NCBI RefSeq assembly: GCF_003751225.1
Contig: NZ_RJKE01000001.1
Location: 1,240,001 to 1,304,000, forward strand
Origin: Actinocorallia herbida
GTDB taxonomy: Bacteria; Actinomycetota; Actinomycetes; Streptosporangiales; Streptosporangiaceae
Reading direction: 5' to 3'
Length of the DNA stretch: 64,000 nucleotides
In this document: piece by piece, positions 44,869 to 53,073 of the stretch
How the letters are laid out: every line of letters begins with the position of its first letter
Numbering within the stretch: position 1 is the first letter of the stretch
Notes under the pieces: generated by a model
The model's database searches: none
What the model was told of the DNA's origin: nothing
The model's input: the letters and a program-made list of their open reading frames with translations, nothing else
Made by a program: the position numbers and the translations under genes

Positions 44869-46887
44869 CTAGGCGGGCGGCTCCAGCAGGGCGAGGCCCG
44901 GGCCGAAGCCGACCAGCAGGCGGCCGGACGGGGTCCACGCGCAGGCCAGGGACGCGTGGGTGAGACGGACGGGGGGCGCCAGGAGTGACGGGTCCGGCGC
45001 GTGCCAGAGCGACATGACGCGGAAGTGGTTCGTCGAGGCGATCAGGGGCCGGGGGCCGCCGGACACCGCGAGGGTCTGAGCCACTCCGTAGGAATCGCCT
45101 GCGAGCCGTGCGACGATCCTCCCGTCCGAGACGCGGCTGAGCGCCACGCCGCCGTCGTAGGTCGTGCAGGCGAAATGGGCGACCCCGTCGAGCGCGGTGG
45201 CGGCCGCGGCGTAGACGTCGCCGCCCGTGCCGATGGTGCCGAGGAACTCCGCGTCCTCGACGGCCCACCGCTCCGGGCCGAGGTTGTAGATCGCGCCCAC
45301 CCGCAGGGCGACCGTGCGGTCGCCGTCGCGGGCCCCGGCCAGGGCGCAGACGCGGAACGAGCCCGCGGAGCCGTCCTGGCCGAACGCGGGAGAAGGCTCG
45401 GACCCCGGCGCCCACGCCCGCACCGCGCCGTACCGGCCGTAGGGTTTCGGCCCGGGGACCGCGACTCCGGCGAGGACGCGCAGAGTTCCGTCGGCGCCGG
45501 TGTGGCAGAGCGCCGTGACCTCCTCGTCCGCCCCGAGTGCGGTCTCGGCGAGCACCGCGCCGTCGGCCGGGGAGACCAGCCGGAGGAAGCCCGCGCCGCC
45601 CAGCACCACGGCGGGACGCCCGCCGTGCGCCACCACGTCGACGGCGCCGACGCCGGAGCCGAGCAGGACCGCCGTCGCGGCGCCGGGGTCGCGGGCGAGC
45701 GCGCCGAGGTCCCACAGGCGGGCGTCGCCGTCCTCGTCGAGGGAGACCGCCGCCTCGGCCCCGTCGAGAACGAAGCCGACCAGCGCGCGGACGGGGCCGC
45801 CGTGCCAGGCGGGGGCGTCGTCGGGGACCTCGGGGTCCCACACCCACGTGTCGCCGGGATCGTCCCGGGACCACGCGAGCGCGGCGTAAGCGAGGGTTCC
45901 TTCCCCCGCGGCCAGGAAGCCCCCGCTCGACGCGCGGCACGGCAGGGGGTCGCCGACCGTCCGCCCGGTCAGGAGGTCGAGCACGACGGCGGGCCCGGAC
46001 AGCCGGGCGAAGGCGGCGAGATCCGCGGCCTCCTCGGCCCGGCCGGGGGTGTTGACCAGGGCCACGGGCCTGCCGCGGAGCAGGCCGAGGCCGCTGACGG
46101 GCGCGTCCGGGCCGTCGCCGTCGGACGTCCACAGCGGCGCGCCTCCGGCCAGCGGGTACAGCCCGGTCCTGCGCCGCCCGGCAACCAGGGCGTATCCGGC
46201 GGCGACGGAGATCGACACGGCCTCCTCGACGCCCTCGAACACCAGGGGCCGCCGGGTCTCCGCACCGGTGCGCGGATCGCGGACCCGCACGAGCGGTCCG
46301 TCGCCCGTCAGCAGGAGGGGTTCGCCGTCGAACCCGGCGGCGGCGATCGGTCCTTCGTGCTCCTGGGTCCAGGCGCAGACCTCCGCGCCCGTCTCGGCGT
46401 CCCAGACGCGGTAGTCGGGCTCCCACGGGGCCCGCGCCGCCACCAGGCAGCGCCCGTCCACGGCGACGGCGGTGAGGCCGCGCGCCGCGTGGGAGAACCC
46501 GGTCTCCCAGGCGTTCATCAGCTCCATCCCGGGCACCGCGTGCATCGCGACGACCGAGCGGGGGGCGCCCTTGGCGTACACCGTGGACGCGGCGAGGACC
46601 ACGGGCACCCCGAGCAGCGGGGAGAAGCCCGTCGTAGGCTCGTCCCACTCCTGCCGCGGCTCGCCCTCGGCGAAGGCGGTCCCGCCGTCCGGCCGCCTCC
46701 ACCCCGGCACCTCCCGGTGGACCAGCCACCCCTCCGCCGCCACGGCCCGCAGCCCGACCTCCCCGTCGAACCGCCCCACCACCCGCCTCCCCAGCCCGGC
46801 CCCGCCCGCCCAAACGACCCGCCACCCGCCCGCGTCGCCGAGGAAGACCCCGCGCCCCGGCTCCATCCCGTGCCCGTCCCACAGCAT
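44869..46887 (-). CDS. WD40-like beta-propeller protein
   Basis: About 672 residues from ATG 46887 (MLWDGHGMEPGRGVFLGDAG); a start further upstream, up to 46974, is possible. Repeating blades are visible: YRVWDAETGAEVCAWTQEHE, VRVRDPRTGAETRRPLV, TWVWDPEVPDDAPAWHGG, ARLWDLGALARD, SLWHAPDPSLL. No kinase domain, signal peptide or membrane segment is seen. It is a stand-alone cytoplasmic propeller, common in actinomycetes with kinase or peptidase partners; none is adjacent. Convergent with xylB. Confidence 0.82.
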   Translation of the reverse strand: MLWDGHGMEPGRGVFLGDAGGWRVVWAGGAGLGRRVVGRFDGEVGLRAVAAEGWLVHREVPGWRRPDGGTAFAEGEPRQEWDEPTTGFSPLLGVPVVLAASTVYAKGAPRSVVAMHAVPGMELMNAWETGFSHAARGLTAVAVDGRCLVAARAPWEPDYRVWDAETGAEVCAWTQEHEGPIAAAGFDGEPLLLTGDGPLVRVRDPRTGAETRRPLVFEGVEEAVSISVAAGYALVAGRRRTGLYPLAGGAPLWTSDGDGPDAPVSGLGLLRGRPVALVNTPGRAEEAADLAAFARLSGPAVVLDLLTGRTVGDPLPCRASSGGFLAAGEGTLAYAALAWSRDDPGDTWVWDPEVPDDAPAWHGGPVRALVGFVLDGAEAAVSLDEDGDARLWDLGALARDPGAATAVLLGSGVGAVDVVAHGGRPAVVLGGAGFLRLVSPADGAVLAETALGADEEVTALCHTGADGTLRVLAGVAVPGPKPYGRYGAVRAWAPGSEPSPAFGQDGSAGSFRVCALAGARDGDRTVALRVGAIYNLGPERWAVEDAEFLGTIGTGGDVYAAAATALDGVAHFACTTYDGGVALSRVSDGRIVARLAGDSYGVAQTLAVSGGPRPLIASTNHFRVMSLWHAPDPSLLAPPVRLTHASLACAWTPSGRLLVGFGPGLALLEPPA

Positions 46888-46984
46888 CAGGCCCCTTCCG
46901 ACCACCCGAGACGGCACGGACGATCCGCAGGCCCGCGCCGACCGGTAGACGGGGAGAACCGGCCCGGAGTTCACCGCACCGCGA

Positions 46985-47173
46985 TCACCCCCGCTCTTTC
47001 ACCCCGCCCGCGAACGCCCGCCACGCCCGCCGCGACAATTCCAACGCCCCCAGCCCGGGATTCTTCGAATCCCGCACGGCGACCGCGTCGCTCTCGGAGA
47101 CCTCTACGCACGAGCCGTTCTCGTCGCTATGGCTACTTTTGCGCCATGGGGTGATACGGGGTTGTTCAGGCAT
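46985..47173 (-). CDS. DUF397 protein
   Basis: 62 residues, ATG 47173. Classic DUF397 sequence: WRKSSHSDENGSCVEVSE followed by AVAVRDSKNPGLGALELSRRAWRAF. These small proteins are encoded beside XRE/DUF5753 regulators throughout actinomycetes, and some pairs act in development or as toxin-antitoxin-like modules. It lies 35 bp after the XRE gene on the same strand. Confidence 0.93.
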   Translation of the reverse strand: MPEQPRITPWRKSSHSDENGSCVEVSESDAVAVRDSKNPGLGALELSRRAWRAFAGGVKERG

Positions 47174-47208
47174 CGCTTCTTCCAGGTGTCCCCGAGCACC
47201 GGCACGGG

Positions 47209-48075
47209 TCAGATCATCTCGCCGGCGATCCGGTCGAGGATCGCCCGGGAGTCATCGGGACTGAGTGCTCGGGCCCTTAGATGGTCGAAGACTTCAGAAT
47301 AGGCGTTTATGTCCGAGGAATCCTCCAGGTAGAGGCAGCCGAGGCGGTATTGGACGTACACGACCTCGGGGTCGGCGGGCTCGGCGAAGGAGAAGAGCTC
47401 GAAGGCGCCTGCGTTGCCCGGGTGGGATCCGGCGGAGAACGGAAGGACCTGGAGCGTGATGTTGTTGCGCCAGGACAGCTCCACGAGGTGGTGGAGCTGC
47501 TCGCGCATCACCGCGCGTCCGCCCACTTCGGTGCGCAGAGCGCTCTCGTGAAGGACCGCCCATACGTCGATGGGCCCGGCTTCGGTGAGTCGTTCCTGTC
47601 GCTTGAGGCGTACTGAGACCTTGCGTTCGAGTTCATCGCCATCGGGGACGGTGATCCCGGAGCGCATGACGGCGCGGATGTAGGCCTCGGTCTGGAACAG
47701 GCCCAGGACCAGTTCGGGCTGATAGGTGCGTATCTCGGCCGCCTCCTCCTCGAGTCCGACGTAGAAGGCGAACCAATCGGGGATGGCTCCTCCGTAACGC
47801 TGCCACCAGCCGCGCTGGCGGCTCTGCCGTGCGAAGGTGACGAGGAGCTCGGTGCGCCGGTCGTCCAGGCCGTACAGCCTGCACAAGGCGAGGACGTCGG
47901 CGGGCTTCGGCGCGTGAAGTGCCGCTTCCATCCTTGTGACGGTCGCCGGTGCGATTCCCGCGTACTTCGCGGCCTCCTCCCGGGTCTTCCCTTGCTCCTT
48001 TCGGAGCCTGCGCAGCTCGGAAGCGAGCCGCCTCCGTCGCACCGTCGGGCTGGTCCTGGGAAATCTTCCGCTCAC
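47209..48075 (-). CDS. XRE-family regulator with DUF5753 domain
   Basis: 288 residues, GTG or ATG region at 48075. N-terminal Cro/C1 domain (RLRKEQGKTREEAAKYAGIAPATVTRMEAALHAPKPADV), split by the usual turn, then the DUF5753 effector domain: WWQRYGGAIPDWFAFYVGLE, IRTYQPELVLGLFQTEAYIRAV, LHESALRTEVGGRAVMREQL, and LQVLPFSAGSHPGNAGAFELF. Pairs with the DUF397 gene downstream and is divergent from a small gene and an HATPase gene, a standard actinomycete set. Confidence 0.93.
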   Translation of the reverse strand: MSGRFPRTSPTVRRRRLASELRRLRKEQGKTREEAAKYAGIAPATVTRMEAALHAPKPADVLALCRLYGLDDRRTELLVTFARQSRQRGWWQRYGGAIPDWFAFYVGLEEEAAEIRTYQPELVLGLFQTEAYIRAVMRSGITVPDGDELERKVSVRLKRQERLTEAGPIDVWAVLHESALRTEVGGRAVMREQLHHLVELSWRNNITLQVLPFSAGSHPGNAGAFELFSFAEPADPEVVYVQYRLGCLYLEDSSDINAYSEVFDHLRARALSPDDSRAILDRIAGEMI

Positions 48076-48268
48076 GGTTCGTCCTTTTCGGGCCGGTTGC
48101 AGGTAATTCTGAGCCTTGAATTTTTGAGCTAGTTCATAAACGTGCTGGACAAGAAAGCGGAGTGCATCTCAAACTCAAAGAGTAGTGAGACGGATGCGTT
48201 CCGGCGTGCGATCGGGGGATCTCCCGCGCGCTGAGCGCATCGGTCCATCGAGAACCGGAGCGGTGAAG

Positions 48269-48607
48269 ATGAGTGCTTCTGTCATGGCGAGTGCGCGGTT
48301 CGGGGGAGCATGGCCGGGCTGGGTGGGGGAGGGTGCGGCGGCGCGGGCGGTGCCCGCGAACGTGACGCGCCTTCTCCTGCTGGCCGACCTGTGCCGGGGG
48401 CTCGGCGAGCGGGGGTGCCCTTCCTACCTCGTCAATCCCGCGTCGGGCGGGGCGGTGCTGCGGGTCGGGCGGGCGGTGTCCGGGATGCTCGCGGTCGCGG
48501 CGGCCGAGCGGGCCGGAGGCTGGGTGTGCGCGTGGGGCGGCCGGTGGGCGGACGTCCGCCACGTCGACCGGGTCGCGGCGCATCTGGCCGGGACGGCCGC
48601 CGCGTGA
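48269..48607 (+). CDS. small actinomycete protein upstream of HATPase gene
   Basis: 112 residues from ATG 48269 (MSASVMASARFGGAWPGWVG); ATG 48284 is also possible. Readable features are NVTRLLLLADLCRGLGERGC and AERAGGWVCAWGGRWADVRHVDRV. No family known to me. It overlaps the HATPase gene by 4 bp, so the two are translationally coupled, and is divergent from the XRE regulator, which may control it. Confidence 0.7.
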   Translation: MSASVMASARFGGAWPGWVGEGAAARAVPANVTRLLLLADLCRGLGERGCPSYLVNPASGGAVLRVGRAVSGMLAVAAAERAGGWVCAWGGRWADVRHVDRVAAHLAGTAAA

Positions 48608-49011
48608 CCGGCTCCGGCGGGTGCCCCGGGCGGGTCACCGTCGTGCTGCCGGGCGACCTGGCGCAGGTCGCCCGTGCCCGCCATGTGCTCGGCGCCTGGC
48701 TGGGCCGCGCTCACCCCTGGCACGACACGGCGGTGCTGCTCCTGTCGGAGACCCTCGCCAACACCTGCGCGCACAGCGACTCGCGGCTGCCCGGCGGCCT
48801 CGTCGAGTTCACCGCCGAGACCGCGGACGGCGGCGTCCGCATCGGCGTGGTCGACGCCGGAGGCGGCGGCGCACCCCTCGTCGCCCGCCTCGCCGGAAAC
48901 GACGACGAGCACGGTCGCGGCCTCTGGCTCCTGAACGCCCTCGCCAAAGAGTGGTCCTCCCGGAGCCTGCCCGACGGCCGCCGCGAGGTGCGCTTCATCG
49001 TGGACGCCTGA
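48604..49011 (+). CDS. HATPase domain protein, RsbW/SpoIIAB-like
   Basis: 135 residues from GTG 48604. A stand-alone GHKL ATPase: N-box LLLSETLANTCAHSDSR, G1-like IGVVDAGGG, and G2 DDEHGRGLWLLNALAKEW. This is the anti-sigma-factor kinase type abundant in actinomycetes, which binds sigma factors or phosphorylates anti-sigma antagonists. Its neighbours (XRE-DUF397) are the usual ones, so it probably works in the same regulatory set. Confidence 0.88.
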   Translation: MTGSGGCPGRVTVVLPGDLAQVARARHVLGAWLGRAHPWHDTAVLLLSETLANTCAHSDSRLPGGLVEFTAETADGGVRIGVVDAGGGGAPLVARLAGNDDEHGRGLWLLNALAKEWSSRSLPDGRREVRFIVDA

Positions 49012-49025
49012 GGCTTCGCGGGTCA

Positions 49026-50138
49026 TCAGGAAGTGAGAGCGGGGAGGGGCAGCAGGTGGAGGGTCTCGGGGCGGGGTCCGTCTTCGCCGTGTGTTGCGCT
49101 GTCGGTCCACAGGACATGGGCCTGGGTGAGGCTGAAGGCCGCGTTGTTGTCGGTGTCGGAGAGCCGCAGGGCGGTGGCTGTGCGGCTGTCGTAGAGCCAG
49201 ATCGAGGGGATGGGCGTCTCGGCCGTGGGGACGGTGGTCCACGCTGCGAACGGGCCCGCCGCCTCGACGGACGACGGCTGGTGGGGCAGGTCCCAGTCCC
49301 TTCCGCCGTGCCGCAGCCGAAGCCCGCTCATGCCTTCGCCGTTCCGCCAGACGCTCAGTTCGGCGGAGAGCCCTCTGGGCCCGGATTCCGGGACGTGCTC
49401 CACGATCTGCCCCTCGGCGTCGAGGATCACGGTGCCCCGGGGCATCCAGGTGTCTCCCGTGTGGAGGGTGGCGAAGCGGCGGCCGGCGGGGCCGAAGCCG
49501 GTGAGGCTCGTGGCCGTGCGCCAGAGCCGGGGCTTCGGGGCGGCGAGGTCGGCCGAGTAGACGGAGGGCGTGCCCTGCGGGCCGGGTGAACAGGCCGAGA
49601 ACCACAGGCGGCCCTCGGCGAGGAAGATCGGGGAGAGGCCGATGCCGCACCGGGAGCGCCACTTCGACCCGTCGGCGACGACGCGGGTCCGGCCGCTCCG
49701 CCGGTCGTGCAGCATGATCTTCCAGTCTTCGTCGGAGAACGAGGTCTCGGCCCAGGCGACGTAGCGGTCGTCGGCCACGACCGGCCGGAACCGGACGCCG
49801 TCCGCCGGGTCGTCCGACGGGTTCTCGCGCAGGGTGGCGGTGGCCCGGCCCGTCCGGGGGTCGACGAGGACCAGCGAGCGGGTGAGCCGCCGGGCGTCCA
49901 GGAGGGAGCCCGCGACGAGCCCGTCCGGTGTCACAGTGGCGGCGTGGAGCCGCAGCCCCGGGCGCATCCGGGCGCTGAACGACACGATCGCCGCCGCCGC
50001 GCCCGGGTGCGCCTCGGCGAGGTCCATGACGACCGGGGTGCCGCCCGTCCCGGCCTGGGGAGCGGACGGCCCGGCGCACGCGACGACGGTGGCCACGAGC
50101 GAGCACATCACGACAAAGCGCAACAAAGCGGATTCCAA
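49026..50138 (-). CDS. lipoprotein with predicted beta-propeller fold, paralog A
   Basis: 370 residues. Signal peptide LLRFVVMCSLVATVVAC with lipobox VVAC. The mature part has RPGLRLHAATVTPDGLVAGSLLD, VLVDPRTGRATATL, VVADDRYVAWAETSF and AGPFAAWTTVP, alternating strand-turn blades as in propeller proteins that report stored values. SRTATALRL near the end is shared with the third, broken copy. No enzyme motif. Expected on the outer membrane face of the cytoplasmic membrane; function unknown. Confidence 0.8.
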   Translation of the reverse strand: MESALLRFVVMCSLVATVVACAGPSAPQAGTGGTPVVMDLAEAHPGAAAAIVSFSARMRPGLRLHAATVTPDGLVAGSLLDARRLTRSLVLVDPRTGRATATLRENPSDDPADGVRFRPVVADDRYVAWAETSFSDEDWKIMLHDRRSGRTRVVADGSKWRSRCGIGLSPIFLAEGRLWFSACSPGPQGTPSVYSADLAAPKPRLWRTATSLTGFGPAGRRFATLHTGDTWMPRGTVILDAEGQIVEHVPESGPRGLSAELSVWRNGEGMSGLRLRHGGRDWDLPHQPSSVEAAGPFAAWTTVPTAETPIPSIWLYDSRTATALRLSDTDNNAAFSLTQAHVLWTDSATHGEDGPRPETLHLLPLPALTS

Positions 50139-50220
50139 GCTCAGATTTGGGGAAGTCGCGCAAGCTTAGGGCGGTCTCCGGATCGCGGGCCTACCGGCCC
50201 GGTCGGCGTGGGGCACGAGG

Positions 50221-51306
50221 TCAGGCGAAGAGGGTGGAGAGGGGGAGGAGGGAGTACTCGCCGGGGGCGGAGAAGGAGTCGGCGAGGAGGAGGTGATCGG
50301 GGGTGAGGACGGCGAACGAGGGGGTGGGGAGGCGGTAGACGGTGTCGGTCCCGGTGTCGAAGAGCCACGCGGTGCCGACGGGGTCTTCGGCGGTCCAGGC
50401 GGCGAAGCGGCCCGCGGCGACGGGGGCGGCCGAGGTCCGGTGCGGCACCCACTCCTCGCGGCCGTCGTGGCGCAGGCGCAGTTCGGTCCTGTTCGCGTCG
50501 GAGAAGACGGTCACGTCGGCGCTCGCCGCCATGAGGAGGCGGCCGCCTTCTGAGATCACCTCCTTGCGCGTCCCGTCCGGGGCCAGCCTCAGAACCTGTC
50601 CGGGGTCGTCGCCCTTCAGGCTCTGCCTGACGACGACGTCTCCGTCCTCGGCGACGCCCAGCAGCCCCGCGTGCGCGGCACGGACCACGGGCGCCGGGTC
50701 GGCGACGGCGGCGGAGAAGACCGCCTGGTCGGCGGAGCCGTCGCAGGCCGTCCACCACAGGCGGCCTGCGGTGAGGAAGAGGCCGTCGTTAGGGGCGCAG
50801 GCCGGTTCCTTGCGGCCGGTCTCGGCGACGACCGACGTGGTCCTCTTCGCGCGGTCGTAGAGCATGACCTTCGCGTCCGTGTAGTTCAGGCCGGGCGTCG
50901 CCTCGATCCAGGCGACGTGGGCGCCGTCGGCCGCGATGGGCCGGAACTGGGGTGTGTCCACGGCGTCCTTCGCTGGGCGCTGCTCGCGCGCAGTCTCCTC
51001 TACCTTTCCCGTCTTCGGGTCGACGAGCACGATCGCGTGCGCCCGGGATTCCCCGTCGAGCAGCGACCCGGCGACGAGCCCGTCCGGCGTCACGGTCTTG
51101 GCGAGGAGCCGAAGACCGGGCCGCACCTCGGCGTCGAACGCCTCCGTCACGTCGTCCGCGAAGCCATGGGTCTGGGCGAGATCGCGCACGACCGCGGGAC
51201 TCGGCACCGCGGACGGCCTGAGAGCGGCGGGCACCGTCCCGGGGGACGAGCAGGCGGCCGAGGCGGCGACGGCGACGGCGACGAGACCGAGGGCGAGGCG
51301 GCGCAA
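50221..51306 (-). CDS. lipoprotein with predicted beta-propeller fold, paralog B
   Basis: 361 residues. Signal peptide ALGLVAVAVAASAAC and lipobox. It is clearly related to the gene at 49026: RPGLRLLAKTVTPDGLVAGSLLD, VLVDPKTGKVEET, IAADGAHVAWIEATPG, VMLYDRAKRTTSVVAE, ELRLRHDGREEWVPH and AAGRFAAWTAEDPVGTAWLFD correspond position by position. Tandem duplication is evident. Function unknown. Confidence 0.8.
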   Translation of the reverse strand: MRRLALGLVAVAVAASAACSSPGTVPAALRPSAVPSPAVVRDLAQTHGFADDVTEAFDAEVRPGLRLLAKTVTPDGLVAGSLLDGESRAHAIVLVDPKTGKVEETAREQRPAKDAVDTPQFRPIAADGAHVAWIEATPGLNYTDAKVMLYDRAKRTTSVVAETGRKEPACAPNDGLFLTAGRLWWTACDGSADQAVFSAAVADPAPVVRAAHAGLLGVAEDGDVVVRQSLKGDDPGQVLRLAPDGTRKEVISEGGRLLMAASADVTVFSDANRTELRLRHDGREEWVPHRTSAAPVAAGRFAAWTAEDPVGTAWLFDTGTDTVYRLPTPSFAVLTPDHLLLADSFSAPGEYSLLPLSTLFA

Positions 51307-51386
51307 GTGATCTCCCGGGGCGAGGGCGGTTGAGAATCCCGCGCCAGCCTAGAACCCCGTTCGACGGACTGGTTCCGGTGACCCCG

Positions 51387-51850
51387 CTACGAGGCGAGGG
51401 CGGACAGGGGGAGGAGGTGGACGGTGTCGGCGAGAGAGAAGACGGCGACGATCTCGTCAGGGGCGGCGGAAGGGATCGGGGCGTCCTGGCCGGTCGTCCA
51501 CAGCAGGTGGGAGCCGGTGAGGACGACGGACGCCGGCGAACCGGGAAGGCGGAGGGCGGTGGCGGTGCGGCTTCGTAGAGCCAGCCGGTGCCTGCGGGGT
51601 CGGCGGCGGTCCACGCGGCGAAGGGGCCCGCGACGGAGGCGGGGAGGCCGGTCTGGTGCGGGAGGATCAGGTCGCGGTCGCCGTGGCGGAACCGCAGGAG
51701 GCCGTTCTCCGACCCTGCGAGCTCCAGGACGCTGAAGTCGGCGTCGGCGGCGAATTCCAAAGGATCCCCGTCCGCGACGGTCTTCGTCGGCTCACCTGAG
51801 GCGTCGAGCAGGAGGATCCGCGAACGTTCTTCGAACGCCGGGCGAAGGGC
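51387..51850 (-). pseudogene. third copy of the lipoprotein family, broken
   Basis: Only the C-terminal 40 percent of the family remains (RILLLDASGEPTKTV, ENGLLRFRHGDRDLILPH, VAGPFAAWTAADPAGTGWLY). Near 51571-51576 a single base is missing: the frame switches just before RTATALRLPGSPASVVLTGS, which aligns with SRTATALRL of paralog A. The 5' part, including any signal peptide, is absent, ending next to the PurA-like gene. The copy is inactive by truncation and frameshift. Confidence 0.8.
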
Positions 51851-51855
51851 GGCGC

Positions 51856-53073
51856 TCAGATCAGGGAGAGGGCCTTCTTATCAGTGTGCGCGGGGCCGTG
51901 GGACTCCAGGACGAGGGGGAGGCCGAGGGCGGCGGCCGCGTCGGCGGGGGAGGAGACCTTGCCGGTGTAGACGGGGCGCTCGGTGAGGAGGGCGCGGGTC
52001 AGGGATTCCTGGGCCGTCAGGTCGGCGTGGACGGGGAGGGTGTCGAAGCCCTTGTACGCGGTGCAGAGGTGGACGTCGGGGGCGTCGGCGTGGGTGACGG
52101 CCAGGGCGTCGGCGCCGCCGGAGGCGCGGAGGGCGTAGCGGAGGGCGATCGCGTCGAAGTGGCCGCGGCGGAACGCGCCCTGCCAGACGTGGGCGGTGTT
52201 GTGGGGTTCGGGGAAGGCCAGGTCGGGGTCTTCGGTGACGAAGGGGCCGTGGCCGTGGCGGGTCGCGTACTTGCGGACGACGCCGAGGCGGAAGGCGTCG
52301 GCTCCGTCCAGGAGTTCGAGGGCGTTCGCGAAGGTGGTCGTCGACCAGGTCGTGTAGGGGTGGAAGCCGTGGAGTTCGTCCAGCAGGACGCCTTGCGCGC
52401 CCTCGAAGACGACGGGTCCTTCGGCCAGAAGACGCCGCAGGTAAGGATCCCCGACGATTTCGACGGCCGAAGCGAACCCGGTGAACGCCGCCACGCAGTC
52501 CTCGACCGGAGGAACCTCCGCCAAGGGGAACTCCTCCAGGACCCGCGTACGCAGTGCCGTGAGGGCGCGGCGCAGGCGGGAGGGGGACAGGCAGTCGGCC
52601 ACGCGCGGCGCGTCCGGGTGCGCCAGCGCGTACCGGGCGGTCTCGCCCACGCCCATGCCGCACGAGCCGTGCCGGGCCGCGCCGCGGGCCAGTTCCCTGG
52701 CCCGGTTGGCGGCGCGGTGGTACGGCGTGGTGAGGAGCGCGTCCCCCTCCACGGTCAGCCTTTCCAGCGCGTCCGGGACGCCGAGGGCGCGCAGGTGGTC
52801 GGCCTCGGAGGCGAGCGCCAAAGGGTCGACCATCATGAACCGGGAAAGGTGGGTGCGCACGCCGGGGGTGAAGGTGCCGGACCCGAACTGCGCGAAGGTG
52901 TGGTGCCTGCCATCGGGCGTCACCACGTTGTGCGCGGCCTGCGCGCCGCCGTTGAACCGGACCACCGCGCGGACCGGCCGCACGCCCTCCCGGGCGCACA
53001 GCCAGTCCACGACGGTGCCCTTGCCGGCGTCGCCGTACCCGAGGTCGACGACGATCGTGTGCCCGTGGTTCAC
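51856..53073 (-). CDS. divergent adenylosuccinate synthetase-like (PurA superfamily) ligase
   Basis: 405 residues from GTG 53073, overlapping the VWA stop (GTGA). The PurA fold is recognisable: P-loop GYGDAGKGTVVDWL (usual GDEGKGK), NGGAQAAHNVV (usual NAGHT, His kept), EGAQGVLLDELHG and TRHGHGPFVTED. But the aspartate/IMP loop TTGRRRRTG is replaced by HVWQGAFRRGH, the GTP-specificity TKLD by THAD, and the R143 region by SCGMGVGE. It probably ligates something other than aspartate and IMP. Last gene of the Nudix/J-kinase/VWA operon; not the housekeeping purA. Confidence 0.8.
   Translation of the reverse strand: MNHGHTIVVDLGYGDAGKGTVVDWLCAREGVRPVRAVVRFNGGAQAAHNVVTPDGRHHTFAQFGSGTFTPGVRTHLSRFMMVDPLALASEADHLRALGVPDALERLTVEGDALLTTPYHRAANRARELARGAARHGSCGMGVGETARYALAHPDAPRVADCLSPSRLRRALTALRTRVLEEFPLAEVPPVEDCVAAFTGFASAVEIVGDPYLRRLLAEGPVVFEGAQGVLLDELHGFHPYTTWSTTTFANALELLDGADAFRLGVVRKYATRHGHGPFVTEDPDLAFPEPHNTAHVWQGAFRRGHFDAIALRYALRASGGADALAVTHADAPDVHLCTAYKGFDTLPVHADLTAQESLTRALLTERPVYTGKVSSPADAAAALGLPLVLESHGPAHTDKKALSLI

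Noticed and set aside
51856-53073. Possibility that the PurA-like gene is PurZ of 2-aminoadenine (Z-genome) phages
   Set aside because: The catalytic Asp of the GDEGKG motif is kept, whereas PurZ changes it; there are no phage genes around.
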